Shown: one piece after another, positions 57,001 through 63,879 of the stretch
How the letters are laid out: each line of letters starts with the position of its first letter
How positions within the stretch are numbered: position 1 is the stretch's first letter
DNA from: Neiella holothuriorum
Lineage (GTDB): Bacteria; Pseudomonadota; Gammaproteobacteria; Enterobacterales; Neiellaceae
Length of the DNA: 64,000 nt
Assembly: GCF_019457915.1 (NCBI RefSeq)
Contig: NZ_JAHZSS010000005.1
Location: 62,001 to 126,000 of the forward strand
Reading direction: 5' to 3'
Translations under genes and position numbers: made by a program
Notes under the pieces: model-generated
Told to the model about the DNA's origin: nothing
Seen by the model: the letters and a program-made list of their open reading frames with translations, nothing else
Database searches by the model: none

Positions 57001-59412
57001 CCCGTCACTTGGCGCTTCAATTTGATAAACGTCAATGTCATCAGACGTTTGAATACCGGCAATTACGGCGTCGCCGACGGCAATAGAATATGCATTGGCA
57101 ATCTCACCTGCCACAGTATCCGTGCCGTCTTCAAGCTGTTGTGCTTGTACCAGCGTTACTTGATAGTCGCCAGTGTCGTCATATTCATTACTGATGTTAA
57201 AATACGCATCAAGATCACTGGGGTTGCTGACGATGAATTGAGCAGTTTGATAGTTCTCGCTATAGGACAGAAAATCTGGACGATTGTCGAAGTAATAACC
57301 AATGATCTCTTCGTCTATCTTTGGGAGCCTTAGTGGATCAGTGCCAATTGCCGTTGCACTAAAGACATAATATTCGTTGGCCAGTATTTCAAACGTAAAA
57401 CCGTCAACATCGCCCTCTGAGTTGATCCGCCCAATCGCCGGGTTCTCTGTAGCAGCTGTGACATTGGAGCGCACTTCTGGCAAAGAAGAGTTTGCAATAA
57501 TAGCGTCGCTTTGAGACTCCAACTGATTGAGCCAAATGCCGTCAGAGCTAATGGAACTAGTTTCGAAGTCAATCGGCAGGGTTAAATCGATTGCAGAGGT
57601 ATCGCCAAACTGCAGCATTGTAATCGGTGAATTCAAGCCACCATCAACGCCATAAAAATCGACCAGTTGGATCACAGCATCGTCAACGTAGATATCGATT
57701 GCATTAGGCACTAGCCAGCTGCGCTGAAAAGTCAGGTCGGCTTGTTCAATACCGTCACCAAATTGAATGGTATCGATAGTCGGATAGGATGCGTTAGATA
57801 TTGTTAAATCACCGCTGTTAAGCTGATACAGCAATACATTCGATCCCGAGCCATCATCATCGCCAGCTCCCGTTTCACTATCTTGAGATGACGTCACTCT
57901 CAGGCGATATTCGCCTGGCTCAGAAAACTCTCCGCCGACAGCGATCATCATAATGCCATCGGCATGGGGCATATAATCTTCGATTCGTTGAGAGGAACCT
58001 ACCCCGTAGCCGTCTAACTCGAGAATCGAAAAGTACTCAAAGAATGAACCATCCTCATAGATTGGCGGGGCAGCCGCCTCTTGTGAGGGGTAAAAAGCAA
58101 CATACGTTTCGACGTAGGGGCTGGCGCTATCTTGATCATTGCCGGGTAGCAATGAAATGTCATAAAGCTCACCACCGACCACATCAAAGACATAAACATC
58201 TTCGTCCGCTTCAATGTCATACGGCCCAATGTCAGCAACAATCTCCTGATTAACAGCGATCACGGTCGGGCTACTAAAGCTTGATTGATCGTCGGGCAAT
58301 GCAATCACTTGCAGATCATCGGTGTTATTTTGCGAAGCGACATCAAAACTAAAGCGATAGTCCTCTTGCCAGTCGGGCCTTCCTAGAATATCGATGTAAT
58401 AGTCGCCACTCTCAACCACATTTAGGGTCAGCACCTGCGTTCCAAAACCATAGGGATCGACAAACCAGTACTTTAGTTCCCTGCCTTCACTGTCCAAGAT
58501 TTCGACTGCGCCCGAATAATCGCCGCCGCCCACAGCCCATGACTCCAACTGTAAGTCATACGATTGGCCGTCCACTAACGAAACCCGATAGACATCATTA
58601 GTATCGACAAAGCCACCAACTGCTCCGGTAAAAGTGCTACCTACGCTAATGGCTGTCGCATCGAAAATATCATTGCCAATATCAGGGAATTCAGCTTGTG
58701 GTTGCTCCTGAATACTCACTCGATAGCCCGATAGCAAACCCGGCGATGTCAGTTCAACAAAGTAGCGGCCATCCTCGGCCGGACTAAAATCAATTGGCCA
58801 AAAAGAGTCGTAAAACTGACCACCTTCAGCAACGATGAATCCATCGCTATCAACTACCGAGGCATAAATGCCATCGTCAAACGCATTTGTAGCGCTAAAG
58901 GCATTAAGTCGATAATCAATACCCGCTTGCAAATCAACCACAAATACGTCAATGTCCGAAATCCGCTCAAATTGCCCAGATGTGGCCTCGCCGATGGCCA
59001 GAGGTTGCTCGGAACTATAATCGTCAGCGACATCGGGCGTATCGAGGGATTCAGGGTCATAGACATGTAACTCATAGTCACCACTCGAAAGCCCCAATCC
59101 ACTTGCTGCAACAAAATAATTAGCGCTGATATCGGGCGTAAAGTCGATAACAGAATCGAGAAAGAGGTAATCGTCGTTCTCCGCTAATAGATCGCCAAAC
59201 TCATCATAAAGATACAGATAGGGGCCAAGATCTGAACCGAAAGCACCGGACAGAGAAATCGAGTAAGTGACACCTGCTTGCAACGAAAAACGGTAATAAT
59301 CTTGATCAAAAGAAGGGGCTATTTGGCCCAAAATTCTTTCGTTTAAAGGAGCTGTAGTTGCCGAGTTGATAGCATCGGAAACATCGGCATCGAGGTCGAG
59401 TCGAAAAGTCAT
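48046..59412 (-). CDS. Giant type I-secreted surface/matrix protein (3788 residues)
   Basis: No signal peptide; AGGAA eight bases before the ATG. Order: about ten pre-peptidase-like beta modules with DxDVY/DQDWF motifs (1-1410); Calx-beta domains (about 1415-1530, 1535-1640, 1645-1780); a fourth Calx-beta split by about 475 non-repeat residues (about 1845-2320). Next come a von Willebrand type D-like domain (from about 2389, RFRGDPHLSTLDGLNYDF, GLLGNGDGEVSNDL), another Calx-beta (about 2785), and a duplicated unit of about 385 residues (2905-3290 and 3297-3675). That unit joins a beta-sandwich, a MopE-like Asp-rich metal motif (DNDGFG, GKDNDQDG), a VCBS-like domain and a cadherin-like domain. 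One RTX repeat (GSDGDDTLIGNGG, about 3695) and a C-terminal export signal end it. Very acidic; probably calcium-stabilised. Confidence 0.92.
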   Translation of the reverse strand: MTFRLDLDADVSDAINSATTAPLNERILGQIAPSFDQDYYRFSLQAGVTYSISLSGAFGSDLGPYLYLYDEFGDLLAENDDYLFLDSVIDFTPDISANYFVAASGLGLSSGDYELHVYDPESLDTPDVADDYSSEQPLAIGEATSGQFERISDIDVFVVDLQAGIDYRLNAFSATNAFDDGIYASVVDSDGFIVAEGGQFYDSFWPIDFSPAEDGRYFVELTSPGLLSGYRVSIQEQPQAEFPDIGNDIFDATAISVGSTFTGAVGGFVDTNDVYRVSLVDGQSYDLQLESWAVGGGDYSGAVEILDSEGRELKYWFVDPYGFGTQVLTLNVVESGDYYIDILGRPDWQEDYRFSFDVASQNNTDDLQVIALPDDQSSFSSPTVIAVNQEIVADIGPYDIEADEDVYVFDVVGGELYDISLLPGNDQDSASPYVETYVAFYPSQEAAAPPIYEDGSFFEYFSILELDGYGVGSSQRIEDYMPHADGIMMIAVGGEFSEPGEYRLRVTSSQDSETGAGDDDGSGSNVLLYQLNSGDLTISNASYPTIDTIQFGDGIEQADLTFQRSWLVPNAIDIYVDDAVIQLVDFYGVDGGLNSPITMLQFGDTSAIDLTLPIDFETSSISSDGIWLNQLESQSDAIIANSSLPEVRSNVTAATENPAIGRINSEGDVDGFTFEILANEYYVFSATAIGTDPLRLPKIDEEIIGYYFDNRPDFLSYSENYQTAQFIVSNPSDLDAYFNISNEYDDTGDYQVTLVQAQQLEDGTDTVAGEIANAYSIAVGDAVIAGIQTSDDIDVYQIEAPSDGFFYITLTPIGDTPLGDHQVTTSVQFASGELVRTETEGRGFLGYSDFLHFGYHGEDIFLQVDNRFGSEATGDYLLSLTEVYDTDGDDQLSATPLALGERLFAVLDGPEDQDWFKLTLVEGQDYTIDLTRGGINSFSPDLMLYDDQGQVLLQSIYGDNEFLDFGENQLYFEATYSGDYYVAASDLYDVEQLEFSTRLFGEYFIEINEGRFYSGTEVGGVPDPFLPMLEGEFDVIAASDSDIVIDSNQGAQGKINTPDDVDEFNFESSPNKIYVVSATGIGFDPLSLPALSNSDSADILGRFNAPQTSQLIYASSDFDDFKATVSAVELATPYDTFEQQTGDYRVSVLEARDPQNYDSNGPYDGSILDLGTALVERIDGAGGKDYVFLGIPDGAFALVSITPVGDTPLANYQVAAQQPLFYRDDERDSYIVDYYQRESLVESHVADSSATSFFIAGGDLPIWPILEIMSQDDDESAAGDYVITILQVYDTAGDDQNSEASLAINQSIAGSLESGSDQDWFKVQLNEGESYQITLEGNLVEGFEMASADFAIHDANGNELATFSGGVETINQADWIAPTSGDYFIAVRDDIAADGNGIHGGSGFTLSIAESDAIVIDQQLIVSGFTIEEGQTGEFVVSRTGNVNNQLTVNLELEGAGDNPVSGADIDISIPQSLQLVFDPGVQALSVPIAALADLNDNELSESMRLRITSTDTDSKGQVTVVDGSAIGTIRGNDQIVMTGANTSVSEGDSGTASLVFELHREGDLASVTTVDYRLIGYGDNPAQTSDLGGTPLDGSVIFAEGQSSATVVVDVAGDLVAEADEALQLQLVSASNSDGGLVSIANAASIGTIINDDEAPVLQILNTSVVEGAAGEVSEMTFTINRTGGTQDAIDVSFSFTHDTTDQFDIEQQLPSSGTISFAAGETSKQVSVQILGDYSLEEDEQVQFSVTGAVSDLGNQVELINNGVAFGTIINDDEGTVISVEAIEDSILEGGGSLVSPRQAGTSGWRIRNQEGGDLQFVVTREGELNTTATVDYSLLESELIPRDYDGVSVTHFFNGWRYLNSNLNFFIEDYAVATEASLFTRHGRNDSDDGRQYVNFNHLFSLDSPIQLNEAAGLPDSFGESLDIPIWEFDTNQLGGDFDGVISGSWLLDLYGSLYAQLEGFSLGELAVDTDVSSGIEIPSYITAGDAFEIDVSRTNVRHIIESESLNFGGMGIYFDLASSGIGLADLEVDLPVLSPIALPDLLVPEFDFEEVPIIEFSPLENIEAELFDGVTFNFAWPSGESDKATLYNRLLDPIEHQVGSSLMSLDFSLLEAASELSYLTEFLDLFKVNAELAEFDFLGTEIEIELDVTFLELMASAGLEFVQSFSLTPVLSSWIEIGGQTTEVEGRDTAYFSSSEYDFGNLEGALHFDLGLELDVSYLLQPVASAGIEALSASLQLILDDIEDFNEDTANLEVLDRFSASVGPLLDTSLQIDLFDPIELFSIDDIVLDDLFDEVSFDFLIPVRQQAPAENSLLSGSVTFEPGETEKVITFSPERDEVPEAHQNIIFNIDGVTLSDFSAAMIDQASAEVMVLDDDGFVRISSVGRFARFRGDPHLSTLDGLNYDFHAVGEFVLVESVTGPDLNIQVRTAAVEGSDIASQITALATELGSDRIMINSAATSELLINGEAVSIPVSPGYLDLDGGRLLFDGESYTVQYDSGDVLNVALYEGFLDVAFGPGLDRSPNSFRGLLGNGDGEVSNDLMLVDGTIVEQPIDFDVLYGEYADSWRVTDGIDGNSLFYYQAGENSAFFTDLDFPRVAISIADFPIEAVNAAEALVDAAGITDIEARDQAIYDLLVSGDLEFIEAAIDKDIGAEEVLEVNDASANEATLAGVFALTPIVSEVDDAVIDLQYQLYRTGDSSDAMQFAISLSGDVSAEQFVSPPPEYVMLAAGEQSTIITLQLASDDSLNGDRDVTLSIAPIDGPENLLITSGIATTTVIDDDAPVLPSLSLAALSESLQEGSSGSTNAQFRLSLSDTAETAVKVTVAVIASAQQATATTEDFASQQPLLFDVVIEAGTLTHDFNIAVAGDDVREPDEAFVVRLVAVEGAAIDNAYATTEIINDDVNEAPVFDDIDLGALVENAALVTIDLLQDAVDPDGGDLFTADLTVTDAEDNPVAFSSIADTNTIQVDPAQFADQLDDGDSVEVSVVFNVIDDEGTIIERSATLLIEGVSGPFKFYRDDDNDGFGWTDTELSAYQQPDGYALFQGDNDDADNSVYPSAPELNDGKDNDQDGATDEDNAAPTAQDDGGVGYTTSESEALETTSVLNNDTDSNNDVLVINDYDLVSALGVSIEHLGDGVFRYNPANYFEALSQGQSTTDTFSYAIADGFGGENTALVTITIEGENDVPLVLPNAVFSVEENQTAVGLIEASDVDESDSLEFSLVAGGDSDLFAVDLTSGVISFKNAPDYEVPADANADNVYEFNVSVSDGVSAVQQQIMVSVSDQFEPLAPEFDDINLGSVSEASVPLTIDLLADAVDPDGGMLSFEQLEIVDGSGNDVVYQLLLDSSFVEINPNQFAAILDDNETLDINITLVVIDDEGTRATRQIKILVEGLNGPFSYYSDADMDGFGNVNNRIESYQAPEGYVSIAGDSDDSDATIYPDAPEINDGKDNDQDNLIDEDNLAPRVVDDSGIEFTTSENSQLVTGSVLLNDSDPDGDDVVVSQFDNQSESGAIIQYLGNGQFSYDPSDLFDALGLGQIASDTFNYHVSDGFGGTDEGQVVVTIVGENDDPFFNSPTQYNADENQTSVGTVKADDIDSEDVIGYAIEEGLDGQWFDIDEQTGAVTFKQAPDFESPDDNNADGIYELLVSATDGHSHAYQQIQVNLNDVEELPDPVVGEIIQGSSGNDNLLGSDGDDTLIGNGGAFDFFTGGKGDDVFVFAPLADFAREVATITDYSIGDSIDLGGRNVAFSYGVGGTLYLFLEGADYDTLIVNGVTSIDEISFI

Positions 59413-59794
59413 GCTTCTATTCCTGAAACTTGAGAGCGCCGGTAATTCCAGAGAAAATCACGCAATCACTGCTTCCATGCGACTTCAGATACTCTGAGCA
59501 AGAGTTACGATTGATAAGATTAGACCAAAATGTGAAGCAAAATAGGTCTCCTTCTCATTCAAAACTCAATGCAATTAACATTCCGAAAGTAAAATATAAA
59601 AAAATCAAAATATTAAGTTAAATCGATTGGAGTTATGTAAAAAAAACTGACATTTTATGCGGAAGTTCTGAAGGTTATGTCCCCTGCCAACATATCGACT
59701 ACTCGTAAGTAAAACTGGCATCAACAAACATCAATTTGACGCGGCACGGCAACATAGCCGGTTTTATTGTAACCGTTCACCAGTCCTCGGTTGA
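59413..59794. promoter_or_regulatory. AT-rich promoter region of the giant gene
   Basis: 382 bases, strongly AT-rich at 59560-59660 (long A runs), typical of silenced acquired loci. Includes the right copy of the 16-bp repeat. No gene. Confidence 0.5.
59766..59781 (+). repeat. Right copy of 16-bp direct repeat
   Basis: Identical to 43510-43525. It lies 14 bases beyond the stop codon of the truncated-looking SIR2 gene. Confidence 0.7.
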
Positions 59795-60955
59795 CTAACC
59801 GGAAGCAAGGCCAAATACATCAGGGTAAGGCAGAAGTGCTTTAACATCTGCGACGATTTGCTTAAGCAAGGCAAACGATGAGAGTCCACGCATTTTGCAA
59901 GTTTCAACGATGGAGAATACCCTCGAGCAGAACTTATCTCTGGGATCCTCTGACAAACAATCCTTAAAGTGCTTTCTAGCTTCGCTGGATGCATCTTGAT
60001 CGTGCAGCCAGAATGCCCATTTCTCAGATGTAGCCCTAGATGTGAAGTATCTGACCTTTGCTACATCGTTCAGAGCATGCTGAATCGCGTGCTCATCTTC
60101 TAGATCCAAAGGGCCATCCTGTTCTGCTATTCGGCCTATATGCTCTTGCCAATCGCTTGGCCTGCGTCGAAGAAAATCTGACAACGCCTTGGTACTGGAA
60201 CTTAGTTCGTCGTAGTCGTGTTCATGTTCCTGAGGAAAGTACACCGGCTCAATACCAAGGCTTTGCCACTTTGAATCCTGATTTTTAGTTTCGCTACCCA
60301 CCAATGCAAACCGCTTGCCCTTAGCCTTATCAGGCAAAGCTCTGGCGAGATAGCTCATCACCATATCGTCGTGACTATAGCCAACGAACAAAACGGTATA
60401 AGTTTCAAACATCTGCATCAAAAACCGACTGGCCCAGCCATCGGTCAGATAGGCTTTCCCAAAGCCACGGTCTGTAACAACAATGCTTTTTGGATTCGTA
60501 TTGGCACCATGAATGTGAACAATCCCTTCGAAATCATATCCCAAAGGCAACGCCGGTGCGGTATATATTTCAGGCTTATTAGTCCAGATGTTACTTGATG
60601 CTTCAGTGAATAATGGGTCGAAGTTGGTGGTGACAACTCGAACAGACCCACTAGAGGTAAACATATTCAGCAAGTGACTATGTAGCTCTTTTGGCTGGCT
60701 ATTTATGGACTGAAGAGTATTTACAGTCGCATTTTGTATCACTGATTCATCTGGCGACAGGCTCCCCAAAAACTGGTCTAGTGGTTCTTTAGGCTCGTAT
60801 CCAAAGCCTCGTGCAATATCTTCCGCTAGCTTCCAAAAGCTAGGTAGATTGGAGGGCTCTCCCATGGAAACTCCAGCTCCTGCAAAAACTACAAGATTGC
60901 CCTGCTCGGCCGCATCAATTAGCTTCGGCGGAAAATTAACACCACTAAGTATCAC
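59795..60955 (-). CDS. SIR2-domain protein, probably 3'-truncated defence gene
   Basis: 386 residues from a GTG. SIR2-type NAD-binding core: VVFAGAGVSMGEPSNLPSF (near 25), VTTNFDPLF, catalytic-type His in IVHIHGA, and VLFVGYSHDD (near 195). Then a helical region with WQEHIGRIAEQ and TSEKWAFWLHDQD. Proteins of this kind that I recall (SIR2 plus DUF4020-like, anti-phage NADase type) run to about 1000 residues or more; this one stops in LLPYPDVFGLASG, 14 bases before the direct repeat. I infer that the island or a deletion removed the 3' part. It could still act as a short NADase. Confidence 0.75.
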   Translation of the reverse strand: MILSGVNFPPKLIDAAEQGNLVVFAGAGVSMGEPSNLPSFWKLAEDIARGFGYEPKEPLDQFLGSLSPDESVIQNATVNTLQSINSQPKELHSHLLNMFTSSGSVRVVTTNFDPLFTEASSNIWTNKPEIYTAPALPLGYDFEGIVHIHGANTNPKSIVVTDRGFGKAYLTDGWASRFLMQMFETYTVLFVGYSHDDMVMSYLARALPDKAKGKRFALVGSETKNQDSKWQSLGIEPVYFPQEHEHDYDELSSSTKALSDFLRRRPSDWQEHIGRIAEQDGPLDLEDEHAIQHALNDVAKVRYFTSRATSEKWAFWLHDQDASSEARKHFKDCLSEDPRDKFCSRVFSIVETCKMRGLSSFALLKQIVADVKALLPYPDVFGLASG

Positions 60956-61417
60956 TCTGAATTTCTACCTGCACCCAGACTTATTTGCATATTTCAGTTT
61001 CCCATGACCTTCTGTAAATGCCAAGTGAAGGAGTGCAGTGGTAAGGACCTAGCCGCTTAGACACTTTCGAGTTAGATCGATATTTCAAATCTACTCGTGA
61101 TGGAGTTGAATGTTACAACCCGACTCAGTAGTACACATTCACCTTTTTTAGCTGCCTCAATGCTCGCGTGCCATTTGGGCTAACAACATTTATCAGATAT
61201 TGATCTGTCTTCAACAATTCGTAGGCCTCGTCTAGCGTAGATTAGCAAAACAAGGTACAAAAACGCTGCTTTCGCCGATCAAATAACTATATATATCTGA
61301 TACTTGAAACCAACCTCCGGTCATAACCCTCGTTTACCTAGCACGAAATGAGGCAGTTTTTCGCTATATCGCACAGTTGACCCATTAGGACCATGACCCA
61401 ATTGCGGCTATGGACTA
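60956..61417. other. Divergent noncoding region between SIR2 gene and three-gene operon
   Basis: 462 bases, stops in all frames, no clear repeat. Should hold promoters for both directions. Confidence 0.45.
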
Positions 61418-61891
61418 ATGATAAACGAACTGAAATTAAGCGATTTTCGCTCGAAATATAAGATTCACCCAGACACAGCAAAGTTGCTTCATTCTTTGCC
61501 CGTTGGCCTTGCGTCTCCGATTCCACCAATCCTGAGAAAACAGCGACTTTTTAATGTGGCCGATGGCACGATTGTATCGGGCAGTCTGTCGCTACTGGAG
61601 CAAGACATCCACCCAAACGATTCCTGCTTAGTCGCTCACTGTGCTTCGCGAGTTGACGATAGCTTGTTGTTACAAATGGTTTGGCGATCGCTTCTTGCCG
61701 AGTCGATCAATACAGCACACCAGGATCGTGTCATTGCCTACCTGCTAAATAAGCCGAAGTCATGGCGTGTTGAGCGGGCGTTGACAATTAAAGCGGAACC
61801 TTTGGCGTTAAAGCACATTTCAAGCTGGCAGCAGATACCAATATCAACGCTTCGAGCACGTTATAAGGGGGTTGGCAATGAAGCGCCCTGA
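61418..61891 (+). CDS. Hypothetical protein, first gene of a three-gene mobile-type operon
   Basis: 157 residues, no signal or TM. Begins MINELKLSDFRSKYKIHPD; the middle has SGSLSLLEQDIHPNDSCLVAHCASRVDDSLLLQMVWRSLL; the basic end ISTLRARYKGVGN may contact nucleic acid. Overlaps the next gene by 14 bases. Family not recognised; order and overlap suggest one functional unit with the next two. Confidence 0.6.
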   Translation: MINELKLSDFRSKYKIHPDTAKLLHSLPVGLASPIPPILRKQRLFNVADGTIVSGSLSLLEQDIHPNDSCLVAHCASRVDDSLLLQMVWRSLLAESINTAHQDRVIAYLLNKPKSWRVERALTIKAEPLALKHISSWQQIPISTLRARYKGVGNEAP

Positions 61892-62447
61892 GCCGCCACC
61901 ATTTGCCAAGATGATCGAGCCAAGTCAGCTTTTGGCCGTTGCGAAAAAGGCGAACGCATACCAAGCATCACTTGAGTGCCTACTGCCCTATCTATGTTTG
62001 TGTACTGCTCGTACGCCGACAGCATTAAAAGATGCTTCTGGAGAAGATTCATCGGACTACAAGTTGATGATGCAGGGTGGTAAATCATTCATTCGCTTGT
62101 ACATCAAATTACGAAAATATGATGAAGCGGTTCATGTTGATTTGGAATTGCCCGATGTTTTGACTCCAGCTATTGAGCAATTAAGGGAGATAGAGCCAAA
62201 CGATTGGGAAGCATTAATCACTAGGGCAAACTCCCAGTTAGGAGATGGAATCACTCTCATTCGGCTCGCTGCACAGTATCGGTATTACAGAACCAATGGC
62301 GGTGTCGACTTTTCAATCATCATGATGATTATCGGCCGATACACCTACGCAGCAAATCACTACTTTCCGTTCACTCTAATGGAGCTACAACACGAATTTT
62401 CTGAGTGGCAGTTGCAGTGGTCGCCAAGCAGGGGGAAAGATTCATGA
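61878..62447 (+). CDS. Hypothetical protein, second gene of the three-gene operon
   Basis: 189 residues from ATG 61878 (AAGGGGG upstream; an in-frame TTG two codons earlier is weaker). Helical, with ASLECLLPYLCLCTARTPTAL and a C-terminal part QYRYYRTNGGVDFSIIMMIIGRYTYAANHYFPF. Its stop overlaps the third gene's ATG (ATGA). Family not recognised. Confidence 0.6.
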   Translation: MKRPEPPPFAKMIEPSQLLAVAKKANAYQASLECLLPYLCLCTARTPTALKDASGEDSSDYKLMMQGGKSFIRLYIKLRKYDEAVHVDLELPDVLTPAIEQLREIEPNDWEALITRANSQLGDGITLIRLAAQYRYYRTNGGVDFSIIMMIIGRYTYAANHYFPFTLMELQHEFSEWQLQWSPSRGKDS

Positions 62448-62683
62448 CCATTACAAACAAACCGATTGGTGGCATCCCAATAGCAGATGACGCTGTTAGT
62501 CATATATTTCAGCTGTTGAGGCCCGATGAGATCGAAGCATCTAAAACCATTGCTTCTCATATCCGCCTGGTCAATCAAAGCTCTTGCTACACTGCTCTGC
62601 TTTTGGAGTATTCGCTGGGTGTTCGTCCAGCTCAGTTACCGCGCTGGAAGCTTAGTGAGGGGGATCGTGTAGCTAAGGTCTGA
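62444..62683 (+). pseudogene. Third gene of the operon, cut off by the IS3 element
   Basis: 79 codons remain, starting MTITNKPIGGIPIADDAVSH with a strong AGGGGG upstream. The last codon before the element is GTC at 62678-62680, and the stop TGA is the first three bases of the IS, so the protein is clearly truncated. The visible end SCYTALLLEYSLGVRPAQLP resembles the Arg-I box of tyrosine recombinases (LLLxYxxGxRxxEL), so the full protein may have been an integrase (inference). No remainder is recognisable in the 91 bases right of the IS. Confidence 0.6.
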
Positions 62684-62743
62684 ATCGACCAGCCTTCTCT
62701 AGACACTCAATTGCATTACAATTGAATGTCCCGAGGAGGACAC

Positions 62744-63034
62744 ATGCCCGAACGTTTTACCGATGAATTTAAAACCCAAGCAGTAAAGCAAGTAACCGAA
62801 CATGGCTATACCGTGGCTAGTGTTGCCGAGCGCTTAGGGATCTCCACGAATAGTATTTACGCCTGGCTTAAGCGTTATGGCAACAAAAGCCTGCAATACC
62901 AACAAGTCAGTGAGCAGGAAGCGCGTATTCGCGAACTTGAGAAAGAGTTAAAACGAGTAACTCAGGAGCGCGACATCCTAAAGGAAGCCACCGTATTTTT
63001 CGCTGGCGAGTCAAAGAAAAATACGCGTTCATAA
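62744..63034 (+). CDS. IS3-family transposase OrfA
   Basis: 96 residues from ATG 62744 (GAGGAGG upstream). Helix-turn-helix VASVAERLGISTNSIYAWLKRYG binds the terminal repeats. Leucine-zipper-like helix RIRELEKELKRVTQERDILKEA follows, then FFAGESKK. An A-rich run at 63013-63021 is the likely -1 frameshift site for making OrfAB. Confidence 0.93.
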   Translation: MPERFTDEFKTQAVKQVTEHGYTVASVAERLGISTNSIYAWLKRYGNKSLQYQQVSEQEARIRELEKELKRVTQERDILKEATVFFAGESKKNTRS

Positions 63035-63066
63035 AGTCGAGACTCAACCTGTACCCCGTTCGCTTA

Positions 63067-63879
63067 ATGTGCCACGCCTTGAATATCCAGCGCAGTGGCT
63101 TCTATGCGTGGGTAAACCAACCTAAGTCATGCCGAGCGATTGAAGATGATCGCCTGCTCGGTCTTATCAAACATTCATGGCTAGAAAGTGGCTGCGTGTA
63201 CGGCTACCGCAAAGTAACCAGTGATCTCAGAGACTTGGGTGAAACATGTAGTAAGCATCGAGTTGCGCGGCTAATGCAGCAAGAAGGACTCAAGGCCCAA
63301 GTCGGTTACAACAAGCGACGTGGGATGTATGGTGGCAAGCCAGCTCTAGTGGCAGACAATCTCTTGGATAGAGCGTTTTCACCTGCAACGCCAAACCAAT
63401 CATGGGTAACCGATATTACTTATATTCGGACACATGAGGGTTGGCTGTATCTAGCGGTTGTTTTAGATCTCTACTCAAGAGCTGTTGTTGGTTGGTCAAT
63501 GAGCTCGCGAATGGAGAGCGAGCTGGTGACTCAAGCTCTTTTGGCAGCTGTTTGGCGTCGTAAACCAAAGAGTGAAGTCCTGATCCATTCTGATCAAGGA
63601 AGCCAGTTTACGGGCTATGAGTGGCAAGACTTCTTGGCTGAGCACAACCTAAAGCCAAGCATGAGTCGACGCGGAAACTGCCACGACAATGCGGTGGCCG
63701 AAAGCTTCTTCCAGTTGCTAAAGCGTGAGCGAGTGAAGAAAAAGATCTATCGGACAAGAGAAAAAGCGCGTGCCGATATTTTCGATTACATCGAGATGTT
63801 TTATAACTCTAAGCGCAAGCACAGCCACGCTGGAGACATGCCTCCACTGGCTTATGAGAAACTTGGAAATTACAACTAA
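63067..63879 (+). CDS. IS3-family transposase OrfB (DDE domain)
   Basis: 270 residues from ATG 63067; coding similarity (KYAFIKSRLNLYPVRL) extends upstream into the orfA overlap, so it is normally made as OrfAB by frameshift. HTH_21 region GCVYGYRKVTSDL, then the rve core with DDE: Asp in WVTDITYI, Asp in HSDQGSQF, Glu in DNAVAESFF. Intact, so the element may be active. Confidence 0.95.
   Translation: MCHALNIQRSGFYAWVNQPKSCRAIEDDRLLGLIKHSWLESGCVYGYRKVTSDLRDLGETCSKHRVARLMQQEGLKAQVGYNKRRGMYGGKPALVADNLLDRAFSPATPNQSWVTDITYIRTHEGWLYLAVVLDLYSRAVVGWSMSSRMESELVTQALLAAVWRRKPKSEVLIHSDQGSQFTGYEWQDFLAEHNLKPSMSRRGNCHDNAVAESFFQLLKRERVKKKIYRTREKARADIFDYIEMFYNSKRKHSHAGDMPPLAYEKLGNYN

Noticed and set aside
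48046-59412. Many plus-strand frames of 60-170 codons opposite the giant gene
   Set aside because: They mirror the low-stop complement of an Asp-rich repetitive gene; none has a ribosome site or plausible composition.
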